Shown here piece by piece: positions 22,701 to 35,473 of a DNA stretch of 64,000 nucleotides. The stretch is taken from assembly GCF_037975245.1 (NCBI RefSeq), contig NC_092578.1, forward strand, positions 7,343,501 to 7,407,500. The letters are read 5' to 3'. This DNA is from Apostichopus japonicus (taxonomy: Eukaryota > Echinodermata > Holothuroidea > Aspidochirotida > Stichopodidae). The position numbers were made by a program, and so were the translations under genes. Under the pieces are notes generated by a model. It worked only from the letters and a program-made list of their open reading frames with translations. It searched no databases and was not told the DNA's origin. Position 1 is the first letter of the stretch. The number at the start of each line of letters is the position of its first letter.

Positions 22701-25700
22701 GATTTTTTAAACAAAAATTGGGCTTTTCGCGAAAAGCGATATGATGATCACGTGATCTACAGTGACATGTGACGTCATTATGATGATAACAACGTGAGCT
22801 CGGCGTAGTGTACTTCAGCAGTGTGCACTTAGTGTGTAAGTTTCTTTGCAACCTACTCTATATTGGACTCGACAAACAACGTAAACCACTAGCAAAATCC
22901 AAGAAATTGCGTTGTAGGGGGATGCAACAGAACAAATGTGGACTCTACAATAAGTTTTTTTCAATTTTCCAAGCGGAAAATGTAGTGAGAGATATCGGAA
23001 ACTCTGGATACGATTTGTGAGGAGAACCAGGAAAGACTTCATCGCACCAGGAGTTTCTCATGGCAAGAATGTGAAAGTTTGTTCTGCCCACTTCACAGAA
23101 GATCATTCTCGGGCCCAATTGAAATTTGCGTGTGGCAAGGTCACTAAAGTAATAAAAGTTTGAAAGATTGATGCTTTCATGCCGCATTATTTATATATAT
23201 CCCGATAAATGCAACAGTAAGTGTTGGAACTGGAAGACATGTCAGACGTGAACAACCTAATGACTATGTGAGGAGAGAATCCATGTGCAAATTTCAATTG
23301 GGGCATGGACGTCGCTTAGGCAGAGTTTTTTGGGCAGAGATGTGTTCATACCCTCCAAACCACTATAATGTATTACGAATAGGAAATGTGTGTATGCTCG
23401 AGCGAAACAAAACATCGTGTAAGTATTACTTACGGTAGCGCACTGTCACTTATGTTTGCACAGTGTGAAAGTACCGTTTGTGGACCTAAGTGAAGTTGGG
23501 CTAGAATACGACTCCTCCTGAAGCCCAAACCACGAGGCATGCATGTGAATAAACGCCATAGGCATTACATGTAGTGAGAAAATTGTTCGAGCTAGACTAA
23601 CAACTCGATTGAGTTCGAATGCGGTTGTATTTCAAGCTCAATGAAACCTTTCTGTTGGATTTAATGACGCACGGAACAAGGAACGTTTATGTTTTACAGT
23701 ATAGCCTAGTACATACAAGCGAATCTACTTTGTTTAGAACTTTGGATTTTCTTTCGGATGTTATACTAATCTACGTTTAGGCGTGAGACTATCATCACTA
23801 TTGTTATTGTGCCAGTTTGACTGGTAAGTGAGCACAATTATACATCACTCTGTATAAAACCCGCCAAAAACGTGATCTTGAGATTTACGTTACTTTGGGT
23901 CAGCTTGCGAGTTACCTCTTCAGATATTGGAAAATCGTTGCGAAATCGCCGCAAATTTCGTAAAAAAAAACTTGTAAACACGTGGTGAAGAAATCAAGAA
24001 ACACTATGATATTCATTATCTATTTATGTCTTGAACATTACGCCGGAAAATAACAGTTATGCTGACACGAAATGCACGCACAGCTCCGTACTGAACAGTT
24101 CACAACAGAAAAAGATCATCACAGTGATGTCATTCACTGACCTGAGGGCTGTTCAAGGTCGTTGCAGTGTTTGCAAATTCCTAAATTACGGAGGCGAAAA
24201 AACGTGTTTTAATTCCCTTTTTTATAACTTTCCGGTGTGCTATTTGGAAAATTAAAAATATATGTTGCTTGGTAACATATAAACTACATTATATATGAAA
24301 ATGAGAGATTTTTTTTCTGTCACTATCGTTCTACTTTAAAAATTTGATTTTTCCCTTCGAAAATTGAGATTTAATTTACCCTCTTCGGGCTTGAAAAGTT
24401 TGTTCGGCTGAAAATTTTCCTAATCTCATGACGTCATGTTATGAACACGATTCGGCTCTTGCTGATTCCTCAGAACACATATCATACTTACAGTATGACA
24501 AGTGTTCATAAATACACAAAACAATCGATAACAAGTCAACGCGAAATCAGATCGAAATTTCCCGTGGAATGTCAGATTTAGAACCAAATGCGGTAACCGA
24601 AGTTCAAAGTGATAGTAGTTCTTCACCAGGCAGTGAATTTGGGATATAATTAGAGTGTCCTTTCTCATATTCGAAGCAGAGTGTGAAGGCGATGATCCTG
24701 CTAATATTGAACCGAACATTGAGGGTGGACCTGAGGTGTTAGAACCGTATCAGTTCGAGCCTGTTAAACGAGCCGAAATTGAAGCTCCACAACATATCGA
24801 AGAACAAACCCGTTCGGAACTATTGCAAGGAACATACAACGTGGTAAGAATTTATTAACGAAGCATTTAAAAACAAAATCCCGTCCATTGTTCATGTGTT
24901 GTTGGAATTTGCGGAACTCCCTAAACCGTATTGTGCGTTGTGTTACGGTGACTTACAACCCATATGTACAGTGTGTTCGCTATGTATTCATATACATGTA
25001 CAAGGATCGCCACTTGCCACATTGGAGGTTTCCTGTTCTCCAATCTGGTCTTCGGAGTTTTTAATGTGGAATACTTGACAGAAGAACGACTCGTTTATGT
25101 CGACCCGTTAAAGCCCATTTGTTTTATTTCATAAAAAAAGGAGGGATCGTAGTATGCTTCCGTGAAGTGTTCGCTACATACGGAGCTGTATACTGGCTAG
25201 GCCCAGTGAATCAGCGCTGGTTTTGTGCACTAACTTGGTCATAATCGCCATGTTTTTTTCGTCCTTCGGCCATCGATGAAGGCTAATTGCATGGGTTATG
25301 AGATTTGTGCAGCCCCAAAAAACACAACGGACGGGCATTTCTCTCGGATATTTTACAACATGTTGTAAAGCAAACTTGAAATTTTTAGCGATATAGCATA
25401 ATACAGTGGTTGTTATCTCTGTGTAAATGTGCATGTATGAGTGACGGTAAGATCGTCGCGCATCCGGTACGTGTCTGGGCTTGGCACTTGTGTTCCTACC
25501 ATGACGTCATCATTGTCTTGTTTTGAAATCGCATTTTCAGATATCTATTTTCGGATGCGAATATTAAAATGTTAATTTCTAATTAGTCCTTGAGGTTTTT
25601 AAGGTGATGAGGATAGTTTTTTACATAGATTTTCTCATAGATTCAGAGGAAGTTACTCTTGATTAGTTGGATTTTTCGTGTCATGGCCTCTTTAAGTATT

Positions 25701-26144
25701 TACCAATATATTCCAGAGTGTGTCTTGCCTCTCTATCCCAGTGGCTCAAAATACTACTTCAGTGATTATTGATAACAAATATTTTACCCCACCACCCTCC
25801 TCCTTCCCCTCACCATCCATCCATCTTTCTTCATCCAATCTCAATGTCTTCCTCTGACCCTAACTAACTTCTCAATAATATAATCCTCAATAATATAAGT
25901 TTGGTTGGTTGGCGTCTATCTTGGCGCAGAGTGCTCTATGTCCGGTGGACAGAGGGAAGCATAGGTGAGAATTAGTTGCGACTAGTGGAACACCAGTATT
26001 GTTACTCAGATTTTCATGCGTTGGGTGATCATCAGCCAACTGGTAGCTTCATGTTGTACTCCTGGAATATATATACAACCCAAACAAGTTTGTCAATGCA
26101 TGGAACTCTGAGCAGTGTTCCACTAGCCTCAACTAATTCTCACC

Positions 26145-26184
<40 letters not shown>

Positions 26185-29100
26185 TATATATATATATAAC
26201 CTCAAAACTCATGAAATGCTATTGGATTGCTACAGATTGTAAACCTGACATCCACCTTCTTTATAATTTCTGCTATACTTTACCTTGAACACATCATTTT
26301 TTCGGTCTGTAACGGCTTTGATCGCTTTGTCCACCGGTGCGTCGGCCTACGAAAGGATGAGAACAACATTAACAAAATATTTAACTTCTCAAAACATCTG
26401 TGTTCCTTTTCTCCTCTGGAACCCTGACTCTCCCATGAAATATACTTGCTACATTGTCATAAATTGAATAACAGGGAAGAGCACCAAATTTGGCAAAAAA
26501 ATAATAATACTGTCACTGAGAAATGGGAATAACGTATCTGGGTGAACATAAGGCGAGCTGAAATTATGCAAATGAATACAAATACAAAGATTTAATAACA
26601 ATTTTGTTATGTACACAGAATCATAATATTGTCAGTGTCTTATCTCAAACAGTATTTTATAAACTTGAAAACTGCGACACTAAAATCTGAAAACTAATTC
26701 AATCTCTAAAAATTGGACATTTTAACTAGACTTGCATCTCTCTGATACCAACTTGCAAAACATTGTCAGTCTTTATAATATATATTCATTCCAAGCAGCC
26801 GATGTACTAAAGGAACCACATTATTATGCAAACATTTCCTAGATATATGTGAAAATGGCCATAAGTCCCAAAGGCTTGCACATTGAGTACTGTAAACACT
26901 TTCTTGAACAATTTCTTTCGCAGTTTTCAGAATTTTTTCTATTTGCAAATCGCGTTCAGAATTTCTGTGGAATTTGAAAATCTTGTCTTTCCCCCCCTTT
27001 TTTTTTAATGTGACATATAGTATACAGAGATACAATTTTAATGAGTTTGATTTTGATGAAATGAGAGGGCCACTATGACATTGTTGGTTTTATTATCTCT
27101 TACATAACATACAGAGGTCGGTCTCCCATGAGATCGTCTAATTCACCACTTAGTGTCAGTGTTTAACTTCACCTTGCCGTGGAAGGACCGTCTACAGCGG
27201 TTCTCCCAGCTCCTGAATAGGCTTAGTGTTATACTGTTAGATAATTCGGTGCTTTCCTTCCTGGAATGTGATCCCTCTCCCTGTATGTTACGACGAGATA
27301 ATCTTAATCAAATTTCAACTTCTGCGAAGTCTCATTTAATTTTAGGATTTTTATGAAATAAGAGGGCCAATATGACTTGGTCGGTTTTATTTTGATGAAA
27401 TGAGAGGGCCACTATTACTTTGTGGGTTTATTTTATGAAAATGGGAGGGCCACTATGACTTGTTCGATTTTATTTTGATGAAATGAGAGGGCCACTATGA
27501 CTTTGTCTGATATTTCATCAAGCATGAAACCTTTTAAACATTTACATGCTTTTAAATACTAACGGGAAATAATACTTGTCAAATCAGGAAATCATGCTTG
27601 CAAATAGGAAACATCGTGGGGAGTCAAGGGGAAAGGTTTTCTCGAGACATACAAACAAAACAATGTCCGAACCAAATGGAAATAACTTAAATGATAATAG
27701 AACTGAGAAAGATTTATTAAGAAGGCAAGAAAAACAGCAGTCAGGATTTAAAAAAAAGGTAGATTGAAGGTAAGATTGATCCACCAGGGGATGTTTGATC
27801 CTTTGATTGATTCTTTTGTCATAAAAACAGACAATAATGAATATTTAACATGGAATGAAGGAAAGTACATTGACTCATCCGTGCATAAAGTTATAGGGGA
27901 CGTAAACGTGACAACCATCTTCGACTAAAAACATACGACGGAGATCTTCGTGAAGGACAACCTTTCATAATTCCGAGCTGCCGAGGGAAACTCTTACTCC
28001 GTTTGGGAGATATGATCCGAATTTAAATGTCGAGTCTGGGAGAGCTGTCAGTTTGCCGACAAATCTGTGATGTCATAGTACCACTAGGATCTGAAAAAAC
28101 CTCTCATTTATCTCTTGAGTTTTTTCTCTTAATTTTGCGTGGTATAGATTTGTTTTTCATTTATCTCTTTAGTTTTCTTTCTCTTAATTTTTGCATGGTA
28201 TAGTTTTGTAAGTTTCACATGAAAATAAACATTGTCAGAGTTAAAGTGAACAAAAACGGTTGGTAGCTCATGTGGCTCGATGATGTCATATTTAGACTTG
28301 ACCAAGATATGAGCAAAGAAAAATATTAATTAACAAAGATGGGCTGCAAAACTATCAAACCATCATTGAAAAGGTTAATTTAAAACCAGTGTGGACTATC
28401 AGGAGCTGTACAACAGATCTTTTATTTATATACCCATTAATTGTACATGGACACATGAAAATCACTGTTATGCCAATTACCGGGGGGGTCACAGCCTCCC
28501 CCCTCCCATCCCTGGTGTCTTTGAACCGAATTATTATGAGTAGCTGGTTTTGTAAACTTCTTAACAAGCCATGGCTCAGTTGAAACTGCAACACAAGAAG
28601 GCACATCTTGAAAGAATTTTTGTTTTTCTTTTGTCTGCAAAATATGCAAATATTACCCAAAATGTTTGGTACAAAACTACAATTTAGAATTTTTGTACAT
28701 TTTTCCAATGAATTTGGTATGAAAATAACACTTTTTCAGATCATGTTCTACTGAATCTGAATTGAAAATACGGTTGAAGAGATATCGCCATTATATAAGA
28801 ATTCTACGTTAAGTCCCACCCACTCATCAATATGCATGAGATGGGAACCACATCAACACATCATGGGGTATCTACCTACCAAGCATGACATTGCCTCAAC
28901 TTGTACTTCTTGAGGTATCGTGTTTACAAGCTGGTTGTCACATACACACACACACACATCCACGCCATCACGATTGCAAAGGTCACTGAGCTTTTGGCAT
29001 CGTAACCAAAAACCATAGCTCACTACATGAAGACTCCTGGTGCGTAAAAAAAGAGAGACTTTTTTCCCCCATTTTACTTCCTTTTCTAATTTTTTAGTAG

Positions 29101-32100
29101 GATTTGTTTCTTCCATTCCATAGCACTTTTTTGTATTCCATTACTTTAATGAAATTTCTCAACTGTGTACATGTGAAATTATTGCTTTCTCTTTTTTATC
29201 CTTCTAAAATTTTTGTGCAAAACTTGACCAACTTCTGGTACTACAGCCCACTTACTGAGAATAAACTTTGGTAGACGACATCACATACTGGGATTTATTC
29301 AACCCATTGTGGGTACCAGCACAAATATTATCCAGGACCAGGAGACAATTGCTTTTGAAAAGATGAACCTAGACATATGCACTTTGTAGTCTAAGATTGA
29401 GTCGCTCAGGATTAAATGGCTTCATAATTAAGTCAGGTAATACTTTACGTGGTAAATGGATATTTAAATGAGGGTTTTCTCTCCTTCTTGAGCTGGGGGA
29501 CCTTGATTTATGAGGGTTTTCTCACCTTCTTGAGCTGGGGGGATTGGGGACCTTGATTTTTCAAGGTTTTAACATCAATACTTGTCAGAGATTAAGTATC
29601 GTCCAAACCACCACACCAAGGACTATGAACTCCATTAAGGTTATGTACAGATAACTGGTAGCTGTGTACATGGTGACACATACTGCATATAAGCTGTTCA
29701 TACACGTATCAGGGATGAAATGCATACATGTACAGGCCCACATGTACACACATACTGTACCTACATAAAGTGGACATGTACTTCAGCACATATACTTCAG
29801 GACATGTAGGTATGGATCACACACATACAGACAGTATACAGACACACATATATGTCACAAACATGTATATGAAATGACACAGGTGTGGTAATCACATACA
29901 GTATGGATCAAATACAGTAATATATACAGGTACACTGGTATGTACTGATCACCCACTAGTTAGCCAAACTTAGACATGTAAACCATTTCCAATTTAATCC
30001 AACAAAATATCAAGAAAAAGCATTCTTAATTTACCTTTCATACCCATACCCATCAACCACCTTCCAAGCATAGTACTGCATTACTACTTATTTAATAATT
30101 TCCAATATATGTGTGGGGTTATTAATGTATATGTAAAACAAAACAGAAATTACGAGAAGGCCACTTCAGAACTGATACACACACTGGTAACTACTTATAT
30201 TCAAACCCTGGAAACATATTTGATCTAAACCACATGCCAAAAAACGAAAGAAAGAATAATAATGAAAATAATATTTTATTAAATTATAAGAAAAAAAATG
30301 TTAATTTTGAATGTTGAAAATTGCTTGATATTTATAAGGGGTTACTTATTGAAAGGGTATCAAAGTCATCACTACTGGTCCCAAATGTCAGCTCATGCTC
30401 TGATTGACATTTAACGTCATCAAAAGTACTGTCATTGAGGTTTTGATCCTCTGAATTACCCCTAGCAACCAAAAAGATGGTTCAGTATGGGACAAAAATT
30501 GCTTTGAGGGCTACAGCACAATCCTTGTTAAATTTTTCAGCACGAAATGACAACTTTTTCTATAAAACATATCTGGTGACAATACTAATTAATTGTCATT
30601 TGACTATCTTTCAACGATGGTAATTTTGTTTTATTTAATATCTGCTATTTCAATTTCCACCTTCAAACTCATAATGACGGTAATTATTTGATAAGATAAA
30701 TATTATCTGCTGTCTGAGTCACCCTATATGTGAGTGCGTGCGTGCACGTGTACATTTTTTTCTCCACTTAAAGTCATTTGCTGTAAATGTCATTATGTAA
30801 GTACACTAGGACATCATATTTGTAATTAGACTTTGAAACAAAAGAATTGCTTTAACTATATGACCTGCATAATTAGATATATATGTTAGATATGGAACGA
30901 AGTGTCAGGCAGCTTTAACACATAGCTAGAATGGAACACTATCAATGTTATGCCATGTTTTCCAAACTATGGTGTCACAACCAAAAACTGCAGTTGTCAA
31001 GCTTTTACAGTCTATCACAAACTGGGCACCAGTGGAAAACAAACAACACTCGCTTGGTCAACAACTTTTCCAATGAAATCTGAGAAGAGACTTCCTTCCT
31101 GTCCACGGAATAATTTAGTGTTCAAGTTTTGTTTGTGTTGGCAGTTTCATAGAAGGCTGTATGAACATACTATGGTTCCCATGTAACTATAAGAAGCTGC
31201 AATAGCAATTACATAGTATTTGTATAGCAATTTGACTATACTGCATGGCAGTTTTCAATGCAATGCTGGACAAACTATGTCCTGTCTGTCTCTAATGAAC
31301 AGATCTGATCAAACTGTGTATGTTAACTGACTTTCGATCAATATGCAATCAATCACTCTAGAATCTGCTATTTGCTCCAGGGAGTACATTGGGTGATTTT
31401 ACTGGTCACAACTCGCCTATAGAAATCACAATGTGGCTTGCAAAGGATAGAGTACTGAATATGGACGTTGAACAGGTCGTCCAGGGTACTCACCGATTTC
31501 CTCTCCTTTGCTCTCTGTTCCATTAGTTTCTTCATCGGTTTGATAGCATCATTTACGATCGCTATAGAGATGGTTCTGAAAGCAAAAAAGGATTACTGAA
31601 TTAGATAACATTTTTAACAAATAGCATAAACACCTGAAAACCAACAGGCAATAATGAAACCTTGACATATTTTACATGAAGCCATTAAATGTAGTAACAC
31701 TGCGTACTTTATTTTCAAGTTTTGATCATTGCTGACACACATCCAAGCTGCAATTTTCTCTTTTCATTGATCTCTCCACCAACAACAATAGGGGAGTTGT
31801 ACTCACTAAGATGGCTCTATATGAAGTAAAAACCAACCTAACCATAGCCTTACCTTACCATACAAAACTTTAGACCATACAAACCTAACCATATATACTT
31901 GGGGTGGGGTACAAAACAAACCTAACCATAGCCTTACCATACAAAACCTTAGACCATACAAACCTAACCATATATACTAATGATGGAGTACAAAACAAAG
32001 CTAGCCATACAAAAAAAAACCTTACCTGTACCATAGCCTAACATAACCATACATAACCTTAGACCATACTTAACCTAACCATAACAAACCACCGTACAAA

Positions 32101-35100
32101 ACAAACCTAATGAGGTACAGCGATGGTTTATACAATCGTTGGAAAATTCAGATGAAATCTGGACGTGGGGCTGTGCTTTTTTTGAAATGCCTTGGCTTGT
32201 GTTAACATGATAACTCAATGAGTCATTGAAATTAACAGCTCAAATTCTCTCTGAAGATTCAACAAACAAAAACCACCATACACATGTGCACCATTTCTTG
32301 TCTTTTAGGTGTCTTTTAGGTGTCTTTTAAAATTGGAAAAATTGACATAACTGTATTTTTTGGATAATTTGAATTGGTTGAGACTTGTGAGTATTTATGA
32401 GAGGGTCAAGAAAAAATATGTCCAGCATCGCATCGAAAAATGCCATTCAAAATGGTCAATGTGCTACAAAAGTCCAAAGATGTATAGCAGTTTCTTTACA
32501 CAGGAACACATAGTATTTTATAAGGGACAAAATTCATAGCCTTCAAAACTGCTTCACAAAATTGCAGCACTAAATTATTCCTTGAAGATAACACAAAAAA
32601 ATAAATAAAAGCTCATAATATTAATTATTAATAAATTTATGTTTTGTTACTTCAAATATGGTCTGATTTGTATTGAACAGCCAAATAAATTAGACTTTCA
32701 AAATTTACAACAACAAAAACTGCTAAATATGCATTATCATGGTTTTTGTTGAAAAACCAATTTGAGCGAGATTTTGAGGTCTGCTTCACTATCTAATCCC
32801 TTTAAATTATTTGACCTATATATAACTGAATCTACATGGGTCACTGTTAGGGCATGTTTTCTAATTATAACTTGAAAAGAGAAACACAGGAAAAGCTCAC
32901 ACAGAGATTTCACGCCTAATAGAGTACTGAGGTAAACTATCAACATACAGAGGCTCTATGTCTGATGATTAAGGGGTATACATAATCCACCTGCATCATT
33001 TAAATTCCAGCCTGGGCAATTTTCTTTACAACTGTACCTGAAATATTGACAAAAGCAATCATTTAAGTTCTTCATGGCTCAACAGATCTATCTAGCATTG
33101 TCTTCTCATATTTTATTTTTAACCAAATGAATGACACGCACATGCATTTCCTGGTGTATCATAAAAGCTATCTAATATCGTTATATCATAACATGTATTG
33201 TACTACTATGTATTGTAGTCTTCACTTCCTTCATCACTGCTGTGAAGGACACATTTTTCTTGCCTGTTTCATAGGTTCAAAGGCTTGATACAGAAGCTGT
33301 TCCAAAGGGCATGTGTAAATTAGTCATGGTGCTATACTAATACGCATTGATTCTTGTTGGCATAACTTAATTCTGCATTCTTTGCCCACTTGTTGACAAA
33401 TGCTTCTGAGGCTTCAGTATAGTACAGTAAAGACCAGTTATGATCACAACATTACCGAACATAATAATATCATTGGGCAAACAATGCATAAGTGTATACA
33501 CACATAATCGTGGCTAGAGCAAACAGAGAGACATTGTTAAATCAACTCATTCTCTTTACGATGTCACGGTCGACTAGGAGCAGACCAACCTCGAAATCAA
33601 TACAAATTGGTTTTATTGGAGCGTGTTGCAAATGATAAAACTGAAGGGTTCAAATATTTGACAATTAGTACAATCAATTGTGAAATTGGTTCCTACTATT
33701 TCTAATAGACATAAAAACAAAAATTGTTGTGACATCATATGAAGAATATACTGAAGGGTGTTTTTACACTAGATCGGGATCAGATACCCTGATGGTCATC
33801 AGACGATCATCTCTTCATGGGGTAAACTTATGCATTAATCCGGACGAATTTACACCTGAGTCGTACTCTAATCCTCTCCCGCTTTTCACCTGATGTTGGT
33901 AAAAAAACTTGGGTTGGAAATGTGTCATGCGCAGCCGTGGATCGAATAGTTACGTATACTTCAAAACTTCTGTTGCCATGGTTGCATAGTCGTAGGGTGA
34001 AAATACTACTCTATGCACAGCCCTCACACACTCAATCTACGTAGGAACTAGCACATGCATTATACAGGAATGGAATTTCACGCGAGAATTCATGTGACGT
34101 AATGCGGTCACCGGATACCTCGCTGATGCGGGCTGTTTACATTGCAAACTTGATCTCGATAAAACGGATCAGATCCTGGTCTCTGCCAGCATCAAAATAG
34201 GAGGATCAGATCCGGATCTGAACTGCGTATACTTTACACTACAGCCGTGATCTCGATGTCAGGATCAGATGTCGAGATCTGATCCAGATCTACTGTAAAA
34301 GCACCCCTGGACATTACATTAGCTGGTTTGGATTCATTTTGAAACTGTAAAATTGAAGCACTTCAAACCAAATTCACTAGGTGTTTTTTTCTTTCTTTCA
34401 CTGAATCAATGAGTCCATTGTTTCACATGAATATTGATTAATAAGTAATTGTCCCTTCTAAAGGCACAGCTGCAAGGCTGAATCAATAGCAAACTACTGT
34501 ATGTAGGGCCTATTGTGTGAGTCTGAACAGTACATGTAAATACATTCCTATGCAGCCCATTTCCCCCTCAGCATACTACTCTCGACACAGTGGCAAATTA
34601 ATTTTGAAAAACGTGTACCTTGCCAAGCAATATATATATTAAAATGGATATGATGTGATATTGCTATAATACAAATATGTAACAAACACAAGCAAATGGG
34701 TTAAACTGCTTTGCATGGCCCTGACAGATTGGTTCATGGAATAAAAATACTCAAAACTTTATGAAAAAACAGAAAAGAGAGGTGCACATTGTAATAATAT
34801 TTACAGAATAAGTCCTGGGTTTCGAGATTGGTTCAAACAATAAGGATAAACAATGTCTTTTTATCTTGATTGCAGTATAGCTATGGAAGTCAAAGAATCA
34901 GAATCAATCAGGAAAACTATTAAACAAAAAGTTCTGGTTTAGCCATGTTTTTTAGGGTTTAATGTTAATAACGGTGCTCGCTAAATTCATGGACGCCCAT
35001 TTAAATAATGTACAATCTTTAAAGTGATTATTCATTCTGGTTTTGTTACTCACTTGATGGACCCTAGTCTTAAACCTTGATTTGGTTATCATACATATAT

Positions 35101-35405
35101 ATATATATAAGTACTGTATCTCTTTCGAGATCCGGCTTTAGGAATCACAAATGACTTTGAGTTGGATAGAATCATGTTTGATCTCTAGAGTAAGGCAAAT
35201 ATGTCACAAAAACAGAACTAGTATTGTTCGTTACAGGTGACGAACGCCTACAGTGGAATTACGACCTTCCTTACCGACCAATCAGAGTCCATAGCCTAGT
35301 TGGTTATGGTGTCTGCATGTAAAGCGGGAGGCCCAGGTTCGAATCCCGGTGGAGGCTGGAAGTTTTTTCACTGTTCTAAATTTTCCAACTCATTACATTT
35401 TCAAT

Positions 35406-35473
<68 letters not shown>

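Larger units (their letters stand above)
22465..25691. mobile_element. TTAA-flanked DNA transposon with THAP remnants, Kolobok-like, in intron 6
   Basis: The terminal inverted repeats are AGTGGCCATGACACGAAAA at the left and AGAGGCCATGACACGAAAAA at the right (reverse complement), both followed by a TYCAACT-like segment. They are bordered by TTAA at 22461-22464 and 25692-25695. TTAA targets are used by piggyBac and Kolobok. THAP zinc-finger remnants inside (22908-23165 plus, 25177-25338 minus) point to Kolobok, some of whose transposases carry a THAP domain. No intact transposase is present. Length is 3227 bp. Its left end lies just outside the acceptor of NOSTRIN-like exon 7. Confidence 0.75.

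Noticed and set aside
35283-35356. Functional tRNA gene
   Set aside because: A and B boxes are good but the outer ends do not pair into a 7-bp acceptor stem, and it leads into a repeat tail, so a SINE head is more likely.
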